A stretch of 34,398 nt of DNA, from assembly GCA_000755425.1 (NCBI GenBank), contig BBMT01000025.1, positions 1 through 34,398 of the forward strand, in the 5' to 3' direction. Below the pieces are notes generated by a model. The model did not search any database. It was not told the DNA's origin and saw nothing but the letters and a program-made list of their open reading frames with translations. This stretch comes from Vibrio maritimus. Lineage in GTDB: Bacteria; Pseudomonadota; Gammaproteobacteria; Enterobacterales; Vibrionaceae. How positions within the stretch are numbered: position 1 is the first letter of the stretch; every line of letters begins with the position of its first letter. Shown piece after piece: positions 7,561-16,487 of the stretch. A program made the position numbers and the translations under genes.

Positions 7561-8960
7561 ATGTTAAGACGTTGCGTTAAACATACGGCAACGGTCGCGC
7601 TCACGGCGACCTTGACCGCTTGTGCCGGGCTTTCCGCCGGCAATCTATTTAGTCACTACACTCAGCAAAATACGATTGTTTATCAATCGGTCAAAACGGG
7701 TCAGTACGATAAGGCTTTGTCGGCATTGCCAGCTGAGCCAGTGGCGGGCGACATTTTGGATAACTTTGAACGCGGTAGAGTGGCGTTTTTGAACCGCGAC
7801 TACCCGGAAAGTAAGTCAGCGCTAGAGTTAAGTGATAAAGCGGTGCGCGTGCAGCAGGATAAAGCGTTGATTTCGATTACCGACACTGCGACTAGTGTCG
7901 GCGCACTGGCAATCAATGACAACATCACTGAGTATACACCGCCTGACTATGAGCTGGGTTTTCTGCACTTGTACCTTGGACTCAACTACGTTGAAAGCAA
8001 CGATCTTGAAGCGCTTTGGTCGAAGTAAGACGCGCCAACCGGGTTCAAGAGCGTGCACGTCAAGCAAGAGAAAAAGATCTTCAATCGGCGGAACAGCAGC
8101 TTAAGCAGCAAGGCCTATCACCAAACTTGGGGTCAGTACTGTCACGCTACCCTGATGCAGGTAACAAGCTCAAGGCGGTGCAAAATGGCTATTTACTGTA
8201 CCTTTCGGGCCTTTTATATGAAGCTTCGAACGACTTAAACGGTGCTTATATTGATTACACTCGTGCTTTGGCAGTTGCACCTGATAATGAAGCCGTCATT
8301 GAAGCTGCGATTCGCGTAGCGAAACGTTCTAGTCGTAATCAAGATCTAGATAAGTTGAAAAAGCAGTACGGTGATCGAGCTGGTCCTAAACAAGGTCAGG
8401 GTCGGGTGATTGTGTTGGAAGAGCAGGGGGTTGTCTCGGCTATGCAAGCGTGGAACCTGACTTTGCCTATCTATGACAGTCGCGGGAATACGGCGTTGTA
8501 TACTGTCGCCTTACCTTACTACGTACCAAATGTTTCGCCGAAACTGTCGCCTCTAGTATTAGACAATAAATCGATGAAGAGCGATGAACTGGTTGATGTA
8601 AACTTGATGGCGCAGCAGCAACTTTCTGAAAACATGCCTTCTATTTTGTTACGGCAAGCTCTGCGTGTGTATGCAAAAGATCAGATTCGTAAAAGCTCGA
8701 CGGGTGATGAAGATAACGTAGGTAACTTGCTGTTCAATGTATGGAATACCTTGACTGAGCAACCTGATACCCGCAGTTGGCAAACATTGCCGGAGCGAGT
8801 GAATGCGGCGAGTAGCATTGTGAAAGCCGGTGAGCATACACTCACAGTGGATGGTCAAGACTATACTTTTGAAGTAAGAGATCGCCAAACAGCTTTAGTG
8901 TGGATTTCGAGGCAAGGTGGTAATGCCACTATTTGGCATAAGCAACTAGGAAGATTGTAA
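7561..8960 (+). CDS. COG3014-type outer-membrane lipoprotein with tetratricopeptide-like helices (single-base frameshift)
   Basis: The repaired protein has 466 residues. It starts with a lipoprotein signal peptide (lipobox LTAC, Cys21) and continues as a helical, repeat-containing domain with sequence typical of tetratricopeptide-like folds (residues about 50-240, e.g. LYLGLNYVESND and SGLLYEASNDLNGAYIDYTRAL). A less regular C-terminal domain follows. The frame breaks at 8011, where one G is missing (GAAGCGC instead of GAAGGCGC); restoring it gives NDLEGALVEVRRANRVQE without a gap. The molecular function is not established. Its place directly upstream of ycfL and lpoB, with a TAATG overlap into ycfL, suggests a shared envelope role. 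No clear ribosome site precedes the ATG. Confidence 0.8.
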
Positions 8961-9351
8961 TGAAAAAGTGGTTAGTAGTAATCGGGATATTGCTTTCAAT
9001 TGTAGGCTGTAGCTCAAGCAAAACAGCCGGTATTAAAATTGAAGGGCAAACGCAGACGGTTCTTTATGGAGATGAAAGAATGGGGGATAAGTTCTCCATT
9101 GACGATATCTCTACTGTCGACACAAATGGTCACCCTAGAGCGGTGGTTAAGCTATCGAATAAGACCTCGGTCGATCAAACGATCCAATATCGTTTCTATT
9201 GGTATGACGAGCAAGGCCTAGAAGTAAACACAAAACAGGCACCATGGCGCAGAGCATTTTACGTGGTGATGAAACTATTACCCTCTCTGAGGTGTCTGTT
9301 AATCCAAATGGTAAAGAATTCCGTGTGCAGTTGCGCGGAGCTGATGATTAA
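8960..9351 (+). CDS. ycfL: YcfL/DUF1425 family lipoprotein (single-base frameshift)
   Basis: The repaired protein has 130 residues: signal peptide with lipobox IVGC, then a small beta-rich DUF1425 domain (VVKLSNKTSVDQTIQYRFYWYDEQGLEV). The frame is lost at about 9250, where TGGCGCAGAGC should read TGGCGCCAGAGC. With one C added the protein continues QSILRGDETITLSEVSVNP and ends RGADD at a TAA at 9349-9351; unrepaired, the frame runs with nonsense sequence to 9373. The start overlaps the preceding stop codon (TAATG), so translation is likely coupled. It sits just before lpoB, as in E. coli. Its biochemical function is unknown. Confidence 0.82.
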
Positions 9352-9392
9352 TTTCCACAAGTTGGAAACGTAAGCAAGACTAAGGAAACAAA

Positions 9393-9984
9393 ATGAAAAA
9401 GAGTATTATTGCTTTGTTGGGTTTAGCTGTCATTCTTGGCGGTTGTTCAAATAAAGTCAGCTATGGTGATGCACAGGCAACTGAAACAACAACCATCGAT
9501 TTTGGCTCGACTGATTTGCAAAAAATTGCGGGCGATATGGTTGATAGCATGTTGATGTCGGGCTCTGTAGCGGCAATCACTCGCGACAGCCGTCCAATCG
9601 TGTTTGTTGAGCGCATTAAGAATAAAACCACAGAGCATATTGATACTGAGTCGATTACTGACACAATCAGTACCAAGATGCTTAACTCAGGCAAATTCCG
9701 CTTCGTAGATATGGATCGCGTAGAGTCTGTACGTGAACAACTTAACTTCCAAAACAATGATGAGCTTGTAAACCAAAAGTACTGCGATTCAATTCGGTCA
9801 AATGGTGGGAGCACAGTACATGCTTTACGGTAACTTGAGCAGCATCGTAAAAGAGGCGGGCAGTGACAAAGACGTTTACTACAAAATGACGATGCGTCTT
9901 ATGGATCTAGAAACTGGCCTAATTGAGTGGGCTGACGAGACCGAAATTCGTAAGCAAGAGTCTCGCTCGGTATTAGGCCTGTAA
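9393..9984 (+). CDS. lpoB: Penicillin-binding protein activator LpoB (single-base frameshift)
   Basis: The repaired protein has 196 residues. A lipoprotein signal (LGGC lipobox) anchors it in the outer membrane; a short linker and an LpoB/TolB-N-like domain follow. LpoB reaches through the peptidoglycan to stimulate the bifunctional synthase PBP1B. The frame breaks in the A run at 9775-9778: removing one A gives NQSTAIQFGQMVGAQYMLYG, which joins the second frame through to SRSVLGL. This is one of only two insertions among the twelve lesions in the window. An AGGAAA site precedes the ATG. It sits between ycfL and thiK, as in E. coli. Vibrio LpoB is shorter than the E. coli protein (213 residues) mainly in the disordered linker. 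Confidence 0.87.
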
Positions 9985-10003
9985 TGCCGATATTACAGAG
10001 TTA

Positions 10004-10849
10004 ATGATGCAGCCATGGAAACAAGCGCTGCAATCAGCGCCCAATCTAGCGGCCATCCCCTCTCTGATTAATGAAGTGCCCCTCGGGGCACTTCCTCTTT
10101 CTGGAGGGTTAACCAATCGATGTTGGCGTGTTCTTACACCGAGTTATGGTTGGTTAGTCTGGAGAGTGGACAGTGAGCATTGCCATGTATTCGATATTGA
10201 TCGGCGCAACGAAACTAATGTGCTATTGAGCGTTGAAGGGCATATTTCAGCCAATCGTGTTGTGGCGCAAGGTGAACAAGGATTATTGGTCACTTGGTGT
10301 GAAGGGAAACCTGTTTCAACTGAACATCCAGCCGATGTCTTAGTGGGTGAATTAGCCAAGGTCCACGATATTAATCCGTCCTTATCAATACGTCATTTTG
10401 ACCTAGCCGCCAAACTGGAACATTACTGGGCGCATATTCACGATAGTGTCTTAAAACGTCGTTATAAATCATTGTATGAGAAATACCGCTTCCCACCTAA
10501 GCTTAAGTGCAAAGATAACGTGCTTTGCCATTTCGATTTTGGTCGCCACAATTTACTGAGCGCAAAAGATAAACTTGTGGTGATAGATTGGGAATACGCG
10601 GCCATGGCTTCCCCGACACTCGATTTGGTCATGACATTGGATATGTTGGGGCTAGATTACGAGACAGGACTTAATCTTTATCAGCAACATCGGTATATCG
10701 ATAGCGTACATGAGTGGCTACATGATATGCATAGTTGGAGACCCCATACGGAAATAATGGCCATGCTTTGGTATGTACTTGCTGCAGAGCAATGGAAAAA
10801 TCCGGAGTTTTTGGTTGCCGCTGAGCAAATTTATCAGCGAAATTGTTGA
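10004..10849 (+). CDS. thiK: Thiamine kinase / aminoglycoside phosphotransferase-fold kinase
   Basis: The protein has 281 residues (E. coli ThiK 274). It belongs to the APH/choline-kinase fold. The N-lobe carries LSGGLTNRCWRV, a nucleotide-binding loop, and the catalytic loop is HFDFGRHNLL (Brenner-type H-x-D-x(4)-N), followed by the metal-binding VIDWEYAAM. The enzyme phosphorylates thiamine to thiamine monophosphate in the salvage pathway. The assignment rests on the fold plus the gene order lpoB-thiK-ycfP. Two ATG codons occur in tandem at 10004 and 10007; the ribosome site is weak. There is no frameshift. In E. coli nagZ comes next, but here only 116 bases separate thiK from ycfP. Confidence 0.82.
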   Translation: MMQPWKQALQSAPNLAAIPSLINEVPLGALPLSGGLTNRCWRVLTPSYGWLVWRVDSEHCHVFDIDRRNETNVLLSVEGHISANRVVAQGEQGLLVTWCEGKPVSTEHPADVLVGELAKVHDINPSLSIRHFDLAAKLEHYWAHIHDSVLKRRYKSLYEKYRFPPKLKCKDNVLCHFDFGRHNLLSAKDKLVVIDWEYAAMASPTLDLVMTLDMLGLDYETGLNLYQQHRYIDSVHEWLHDMHSWRPHTEIMAMLWYVLAAEQWKNPEFLVAAEQIYQRNC

Positions 10850-10965
10850 ATAGATCACTGTTTATCAGTTCCATCTACGCAAAACGCGTTTAACCCCTTT
10901 GAAGTTATGGCTTTCATGTTAGATTTAAGGAAAGCGTACCATTACAGGAATGATCGAGAGGTACT

Positions 10966-11505
10966 ATGATTATCTATCTTCACGGCTTTGACTCAACAAG
11001 CCCAGGCAACCATGAAAAGGTGCTTCAGTTGCAATTCATCGACGAAGACGTCCGCTTCGTTAACTACAGCACGCTTCATCCTAAGCATGACATGCAGTTT
11101 CTTCTCAAAGAGGTCAACAAGCTAGTTCAGGAATCTTCGGATTCCAATCCATTGATTTGTGGTGTTGGACTTGGCGGTTACTGGTCTGAGCGCATCGGCT
11201 TTTTGTGTGGCATTAAACAGGTTATTTTCAACCCGAATCTTCATCCTGAAATCAATATGCAAGGACGTATCGACCGTCCTGAAGAGTACGAAGACATCGC
11301 CACTAAGTGTGTGGAGAAGTTCCGTACTAAGAATGCGAAGCAATGTATGGTTGTTCTGTCTCGTGAAGATGAGATCCGTGACAATCAGGAAACAGCTGAT
11401 GCATTAAGTGATTATTACGATGTGACATGGGATGAGACTCAGACTCACAAGTTCAAGAAGATTTCTCAGCATTTGCAGGCGATGAAAGCTTTCAAAAATG
11501 CATGA
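10966..11505 (+). CDS. ycfP: YcfP family (UPF0227) alpha/beta-hydrolase-fold protein
   Basis: The protein has 179 residues (E. coli 180) and matches the family along its whole length: IIYLHGFDS at the N-terminus, LICGVGLGGYW in the middle, and THKFK near the end. The fold is alpha/beta hydrolase. The expected nucleophile elbow G-x-S-x-G reads GVGLGG, without a serine, as in my recollection of the E. coli protein, so ordinary Ser-hydrolase chemistry looks unlikely. Its function is not established. It lies between thiK and ndh as in enterobacteria (minus nagZ). AGAGG lies about 6-10 bases before the ATG. Confidence 0.88.
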   Translation: MIIYLHGFDSTSPGNHEKVLQLQFIDEDVRFVNYSTLHPKHDMQFLLKEVNKLVQESSDSNPLICGVGLGGYWSERIGFLCGIKQVIFNPNLHPEINMQGRIDRPEEYEDIATKCVEKFRTKNAKQCMVVLSREDEIRDNQETADALSDYYDVTWDETQTHKFKKISQHLQAMKAFKNA

Positions 11506-11536
11506 TATCTAAAGAATATTCCAGGCTTAGCCTGTA

Positions 11537-11565
11537 AACGGTCCTCACAGTAGGGCCGTTTTTTG
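11537..11565 (+). terminator. Terminator after ycfP
   Basis: AACGGTCC pairs with GGGCCGTT (one G-U) around an 8-base loop, followed by a run of Ts. Confidence 0.8.
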
Positions 11566-11631
11566 TTGTGCCGGCAATTGATGCTTTAATCACCATTTAA
11601 TTTACCAAGCAAAAATAATCCCACGGAATAG

Positions 11632-11659
11632 TTGCGGACATTGATTTGCTCTATATAAT
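11632..11659 (+). promoter_or_regulatory. Sigma-70 promoter of ndh
   Basis: TTGCGG, 16 bases, then a perfect TATAAT (11654-11659). The predicted start is near 11666, just before the FNR box. Confidence 0.6.
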
Positions 11660-11677
11660 AAAACCGTTCTACAAAAT

Positions 11678-11691
11678 TTGATAAATATCAA
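11678..11691. promoter_or_regulatory. FNR-binding site controlling ndh
   Basis: TTGATAAATATCAA is an exact match to the FNR consensus TTGAT-N4-ATCAA. It is centred at about +19 of the predicted start, a position expected to repress. E. coli FNR is known to repress ndh without oxygen, so this predicts the same logic here. Confidence 0.85.
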
Positions 11692-11896
11692 AAAAAATTG
11701 AGAGCAAGAAGAAAACTTGCCCAAAGGTCGCAAAACTAGACGATTTTGTGCCGATATGTGAAGTGAAACCGGATTTGTAACGCGTTAGGGGCACTCTGTA
11801 CTCACGTAACTTAACGCAGAATGACAAGAATTTTTGTGCTTTGACTTAGTCGGGGCACGTTCAATTTTTAAATTTTCACTTTTTAGGAGAGCCATT

Positions 11897-13186
11897 GTGA
11901 CTAATATTGTCGTAGTAGGTGGTGGCGCAGGCGGACTCGAGCTTGCAACCAAATTAGGCCGTACACTGGGACGTAAAGGGCGCGCCAATATTACCCTAGT
12001 TGATCGTAAAGCCAGCCATTTATGGAAGCCGTTGTTACATGAAGTAGCGACAGGATCGCTGGACGAAGGTGTGGATGCACTAAGCTATCGTGCGCATGCA
12101 AAAAACCACCATTTCGATTTCCAAATGGGCAGCCTTCAAGAGATTGACCGTGAAAGCAAACACATCACGCTCAGTGCGCTGAAGGATGAGCACGGTGAAC
12201 TGCTGATGCCTAGCCGCAACATTGACTATGACATTCTTGTTTTGGCGATTGGCTCAACATCGAATGACTTCAACACTCCAGGCGTTCGCGATAACTGTAT
12301 CTTCTTGGATAGTCCAGAGCAGGCACACCGCTTCCGTACTGAGATGAACAACGAATTCTTGAAGTTACATGCGAAAAACGGTCAGGGCACGGTAGATATC
12401 GCTATCGTTGGCGCGGGCGCAACGGGTGTTGAGCTCTCTGCTGAACTGCACAATGCGGTTAAAGAACTTCGTACATACGGGTTTGGTGATCTGGACTCGA
12501 GTAAGCTGAACGTAAACTTGGTTGAAGCCGGCGAACGTATTTTGCCAGCACTTCCGCCACGCATCTCAAGTGCAGCACACTCTGAGCTAACAAAACTTGG
12601 TGTGACAGTTCGTACAGCGACTATGGTGACGCAAGCGGATGCTACCGGTCTAACCACGAAAGATGGCGAGCATATCCCAGCACAAATCATGGTATGGGCT
12701 GCAGGCATTAAGGCGCCGGACTTCATGAAAGACATTGCTGGTCTTGAGACTAACCGTATCAATCAGCTAGTAGTAAAAGACACGCTCCAAACCACTCGTG
12801 ATGACGATATCTTTGTCATTGGTGACCTTGCACAGTGTACTCAAGCGGATGGTAAATTTGTGCCGCCACGCGCTCAGGCTGCTCACCAGATGGCGAGTCG
12901 CGCTTTTGGTAACATCGTAGCTAAGCTAAACGACCGTGAGCTAAAACCTTATGTATACAACGACCATGGTTCTTTGGTGTCTCTTAGCCGCTTCTCAACG
13001 GTTGGCAGTCTGATGGGTAACCTTACTAAGGGCTCGATGATGGTTGAAGGTAGAATCGCGCGTGTTGTGTATATCTCACTGTATCGAATGCACCAAATGG
13101 CACTTCATGGTGTATTAAAGACAGGTTTGATGATGTTAGTCGGTCGTATCAACCGTGTACTTCGCCCAAACCTCAAACTTCATTAA
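11897..13186 (+). CDS. ndh: Type II NADH dehydrogenase (non-proton-pumping NADH:quinone oxidoreductase)
   Basis: The protein has 429 residues (E. coli 434). The N-terminal FAD-binding motif is VVVGGGAGGLELA; the second dinucleotide fold for NADH is VGAGATGVELSAEL at about 165-180. A further FAD-contact motif, FVIGDLAQ, sits at about 305-312. The enzyme oxidises NADH and reduces quinone at the inner face of the cytoplasmic membrane without pumping protons. GTG at 11897 is chosen as the start because AGGAGA ends 6 bases upstream and the homologous proteins begin there; the frame is open 21 codons further upstream without support. It is controlled by a promoter with a perfect FNR box. It closes the hinT-ndh row. 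Confidence 0.95.
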   Translation: MTNIVVVGGGAGGLELATKLGRTLGRKGRANITLVDRKASHLWKPLLHEVATGSLDEGVDALSYRAHAKNHHFDFQMGSLQEIDRESKHITLSALKDEHGELLMPSRNIDYDILVLAIGSTSNDFNTPGVRDNCIFLDSPEQAHRFRTEMNNEFLKLHAKNGQGTVDIAIVGAGATGVELSAELHNAVKELRTYGFGDLDSSKLNVNLVEAGERILPALPPRISSAAHSELTKLGVTVRTATMVTQADATGLTTKDGEHIPAQIMVWAAGIKAPDFMKDIAGLETNRINQLVVKDTLQTTRDDDIFVIGDLAQCTQADGKFVPPRAQAAHQMASRAFGNIVAKLNDRELKPYVYNDHGSLVSLSRFSTVGSLMGNLTKGSMMVEGRIARVVYISLYRMHQMALHGVLKTGLMMLVGRINRVLRPNLKLH

Positions 13187-13206
13187 TCGCTGATTATGAT
13201 TGAATA

Positions 13207-13245
13207 TAAAAAGCCCCAACCAAGGAAACTTGATTGGGGCTTTTT
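13207..13245. terminator. Bidirectional terminator, ndh / DUF2989 gene
   Basis: AAAAAGCCCCAA pairs with TTGGGGCTTTTT (imperfect inner part, 13207-13245), with A and T tracts on the two sides, between two convergent genes. Confidence 0.88.
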
Positions 13246-13269
13246 GTATTGGTTGTAAATTGTTGCTAC

Positions 13270-14082
13270 TTACATGGCGAGACTTGGAGTGTAGTCGCCA
13301 TTTTTGATGGCTTTAGTGACGATGTCGGCTTGTTTTTGTAATCGCTTGTATGTGTTATCGCTTAAGTTGAACATCAATCGGAGCTCATTCTCTGATGCGA
13401 TTGGGATATCGAACTTAGTCGCAACCATCGCCCATAGGTAAGATTGCTCTGGTTGTTCAAGGCTTTGAGTGACACTGGCGAGCGCTTGAATCACATCATT
13501 GTTAACTGAGCTAACGCCTTCAGACAGCATTAAAGAGCGGTTGAGCAACTGATAAGTTTTGGTTTTATCGCGTGAAATGTAGTACGTCGCCAGAGCGTAC
13601 TGGAGTTGTGGTGTGTCTAGCTGGGGCGATCCTTCCATTGCCAGAAAGCGCCTTCTCGCCGAATGATCACCTGTTTCACTCCACAAGAAGTATAAGGTGT
13701 CAGGTGAGGTGGTGGTGCTCAGTGACTGCGTCACGCGCTCCTGTTCGTTGATCGTGAACATAAGAGCGTCGAATCGACGCGCCTTTAGATCAGCTTGCTC
13801 AATTGGCTGTATCTGTGAAGCAAGTTCTAAGCATTTACGATATTCCTTGAGCAGGTAATAATCTTGCACAGCATTCGCTTCAGTTGGTGCGCTAAGCATA
13901 TCGTAGCGATGCCAAATTAGGTTGGTTCTTGGGATCCGGCATTGGCCATCCGACGTATTCATTACTGCACAATTCAATGCGGGTTCTTGTTCGCACAATT
14001 GATCCGTATTCTTGCGTGTTTCAAAACAGCCGGTTAAAAGAGACGCACTTAAAAGAACGAGCAAAAAGTGGGGTAAATTCAT
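13270..14082 (-). CDS. DUF2989 family lipoprotein
   Basis: The protein has 270 residues, with a lipoprotein signal peptide (FLLVLLSASLLTGC, lipobox LTGC). After a Cys-containing segment (CEQEPALNC and GQCRIPR, three further Cys, possibly disulphide-forming) comes a helical domain reminiscent of Sel1/tetratricopeptide folds (YYLLKEYRKCLELASQI, LQYALATYYISRDK). I recognise it as the DUF2989 family of gammaproteobacterial lipoproteins; no biochemical role is known to me. The ATG at 14082 is preferred over an in-frame GTG at 14106, since the signal peptide is complete from there; the ribosome site is weak. It is divergent from the YeaC-like gene, 141 bases away. Confidence 0.75.
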   Translation of the reverse strand: MNLPHFLLVLLSASLLTGCFETRKNTDQLCEQEPALNCAVMNTSDGQCRIPRTNLIWHRYDMLSAPTEANAVQDYYLLKEYRKCLELASQIQPIEQADLKARRFDALMFTINEQERVTQSLSTTTSPDTLYFLWSETGDHSARRRFLAMEGSPQLDTPQLQYALATYYISRDKTKTYQLLNRSLMLSEGVSSVNNDVIQALASVTQSLEQPEQSYLWAMVATKFDIPIASENELRLMFNLSDNTYKRLQKQADIVTKAIKNGDYTPSLAM

Positions 14083-14223
14083 GTTACTACTTGTGATCGA
14101 ATACACTGATTTATCTAGCTTAACTTGACTCAGTGTATCATCAGGTTATGGTTCGAGTAATGAATTAACCTCTCAGAACCGCAAAATTGCGGGGCTGTCA
14201 TCTTTAGAATAAGAAGGTTTATT

Positions 14224-14505
14224 ATGGATGTAGAGCAATTATTAGCTGCAATGACGCCAGATGTATATGAAAGGCTACTTTACGCCACAGAAACAGGCCG
14301 TTGGCCGGAGGGCAATCGTCTTTCAGAGGAACAACGCTCTTCTTGTATGCAGGCCGTTATGTTGTATCAGTCAAAGCACAATGTTGACCCGCAACACATG
14401 TCGGTGGCTGCTGGTGGGGATATTACCTTCAAAAGTAAAGCTGAGTTGAAAAACCAGTTCGCTGACAACTCCAATGAAATAGCGCGAGTGAAAGTCACTC
14501 AATAA
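14224..14505 (+). CDS. YeaC/DUF1315 family protein
   Basis: The protein has 93 residues and is cytoplasmic. It follows the DUF1315 pattern: MTPDVYERLLYATETGRWPEG, then SEEQRSSCMQAVMLYQSKHN and QHMSV, with a charged tail. It resembles E. coli YeaC in length and in these motifs. The function is unknown. AGAAGG lies about 8 bases before the ATG. A symmetrical terminator follows and no other gene is in the unit. Confidence 0.82.
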   Translation: MDVEQLLAAMTPDVYERLLYATETGRWPEGNRLSEEQRSSCMQAVMLYQSKHNVDPQHMSVAAGGDITFKSKAELKNQFADNSNEIARVKVTQ

Positions 14506-14552
14506 GATTGAGTGCTGGTATTGCCAAAAATAGTTGGTAAAGGATAAATAGC

Positions 14553-14578
14553 AAAAAGGGGTGTCACCACCCCTTTTT
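14553..14578. terminator. Bidirectional terminator, yeaC-like / sulP genes
   Basis: AAAAAGGGGTG pairs with CACCCCTTTTT, an 11-bp stem with a 4-base loop, between convergent genes. Confidence 0.92.
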
Positions 14579-14588
14579 ATCGCGCTGA

Positions 14589-16147
14589 TTAACCAGCAAG
14601 TACATCCGTTGCAACTTTATAGCTTGGATCTTCTTTTACGTTAATCTCCACTAAGCTACCTGCTTTATCGAGTAGCTTGCGGCAATCTGGGCTTAAGTGG
14701 CGCAGGTGTAGGGTTTTACCTACAGCTGAATAGCGTTCCGCTAGCGTCTCAATCGCTTCAATCGCCGAGTGGTCAGTCACTCGTGAGTTGGCAAAATCTA
14801 CAATAACATCTTGAGGATCGTTTGGTGCGTCGAACAGCTCTAAGAAGTTAGCGGCAGAGCCAAAGAAAATCGGACCATTCACCATGTACTCTTTTGAGCC
14901 TTCGTCATTAATGCGGCTGCTCGCATAAATGTGTTTTGCGTGTTCCCAAGCAAACATAAGTGCCGATACCACCACACCTACAGCAACTGCCACAGCAAGG
15001 TCAGTCAAAACAGTAACTACAGTGACTAACACGATGACAAAGAAGTCTTGCTTAGGTACACGGCGTGCAAGTTTGAATGTTGCCCATTCGAAGGTGCCGA
15101 TAACCACCATAAACATCACACCAACAAGCGCTGCTAGAGGAATCATTTCAATCAGTGCTGCGGCGAACAGAATGAACATCAGTAGCGCAACCGCAGCAAC
15201 GATGCCTGATAGACGACCACGACCACCAGAGTTCACGTTAATCATCGACTGACCGATCATCGCACAACCACCCATTGCACCGAATACGGAACATGTTACG
15301 TTTGCTAGACCTTGGCCCACACATTCACGGTTTGATTGACCACGAGTATTGGTCATTTCATCCAAAACGGTAAGCGTCAGTAGTGACTCGATAAGGCCGA
15401 TAGCCGCTAGGATGATCGCGTAAGGAAGTATAATCTGCAGCGTTTCCCACGTTAGTGGTACCGCTGGAATTGAGAATGTTGGTAGTGAGCCTGCAAGCGT
15501 CGCTGCTTCATCACCAGACATAGAACGCAAGAAATCCACAACCGTGCGCGTATCAAGACCTAAGCCTTGAACCAGCAGAGTCACTGTCACAATCGCAACG
15601 AGAGAAGAAGGTACCGCCGTCGTGATTTTTGGTAGGAAGTGGATGATACCCATCGTCAGCGCCACTAAGCCTAGCATTAGCATCATTTGGTCTTGTGGTA
15701 GCCAAGTGAGTGCACCAGATAAGTCAGGCGCTTTAAACTGACCAAGCTGAGCAAGGAAGATTACAATGGCGAGACCGTTAACGAAGCCAATCATAACCGG
15801 ATGAGGCACCATACGGATAAACTTACCGAGTTTGAAAAGGCCTGCACTGATTTGCAAAAGGCCAGCAAGCATGATGCTGCAAACAGGTATTGGACGCCGT
15901 GAGTCGCAACCAAGCTAACCATGACCACAGCCATCGCGCCTGTTGCACCGGAAATCATACCCGGACGGCCACCAAAGATAGAGGTGACCAAACCAACGAT
16001 AAACGCTGCGTAAAGGCCAACCATAGGGTCAACACCAGCAACGAAGGCAAACGCCACCGCTTCTGGTACCAGTGCTAGAGCCACTGTAAGACCTGACAAA
16101 ACGTCATTCTTTACAGAGTGTTTAGAAAACTGTGGGAATTCAAACAT
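14589..16147 (-). CDS. SulP family anion transporter with STAS domain (single-base frameshift)
   Basis: The repaired protein has 519 residues. The N-terminal part (MFEFPQF, then DVLSGLTVALALVPEAVAFAFVAG) is the typical SulP start; helices 1-4 end at GVQYLFAA. The frame breaks near 15876: GCAGCATCATG on the coding strand should read GCAGCCATCATG, giving FAAIMLAGLLQISAG. The rest holds the remaining helices and a cytoplasmic STAS domain (about 405-515, VIVDFANSRVTDHSAIEAIETL). SulP proteins carry sulphate, bicarbonate or other anions; the substrate cannot be told from sequence alone and no carbonic anhydrase or sulphur gene is adjacent. The lesion matches the G/C-loss pattern of the other frameshifts. 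Confidence 0.85.
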
Positions 16148-16265
16148 GAAATTAATCGTACTTATGTTGTTGGGTTAACATCCATTTCATCCAGCACACA
16201 TTCGACATTTAAACTGTTTCAACTGTATTAACAGCGAGCAAAAAAGAGTAAGTGAGCGTCGTGAG

Positions 16266-16285
16266 CTATGAGCCTTGACTCATAG
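16266..16285. promoter_or_regulatory. Inverted repeat upstream of sulP
   Basis: CTATGAG and CTCATAG form perfect 7-base arms around CCTTGA, roughly 120 bases before the sulP start. It is a possible operator; no regulator is identified. Confidence 0.3.
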
Positions 16286-16432
16286 GTGAGGTGCATTACT
16301 AATGAAATAATCAAAGTCGGGCATGCTACCTAATTGTCTCCAGAAGTTCAATATTGAAACAAATTGTTATGCATAAATAGTGTCGAGATTAGGGAGCGCC
16401 GAATAATAAACTAGGTGATCTCAAGAATAAAA

Positions 16433-16458
16433 AAAGGGCTACCAGTGGGTAGCCCTTT
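16433..16458 (-). terminator. Terminator of rne
   Basis: AAAGGGCTACC pairs with GGTAGCCCTTT, an 11-bp stem; on the minus strand it runs into a string of Ts. Confidence 0.9.
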
Positions 16459-16487
16459 CGTTGTTGTCAATTTCTAACCGTGATGGG

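Larger units (their letters stand above)
11506..11896. other. Intergenic region ycfP-ndh: terminator, promoter and FNR site
   Basis: These 391 bases contain no gene. They hold the ycfP terminator, a good sigma-70 promoter and a perfect FNR box, leaving a leader of about 230 bases in front of ndh. Confidence 0.7.
16148..16487. other. Intergenic region between rne 3' end and sulP 5' end
   Basis: No gene was seen in these 340 bases. They carry the sulP promoter region, including a CTATGAG-N6-CTCATAG inverted repeat (16266-16285), and the rne terminator at the far end. Confidence 0.5.

Noticed and set aside
8005..8030. Programmed ribosomal frameshifting in the COG3014 gene and the other split genes
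   Set aside because: No slippery heptamer with a downstream structure is common to the sites, both +1 and -1 shifts would be needed, and the affected families are not known to use frameshifting.
11834..11896. 21-residue N-terminal extension of Ndh
   Set aside because: The GTG at 11897 has a good ribosome site and the FAD fold begins at once after it.
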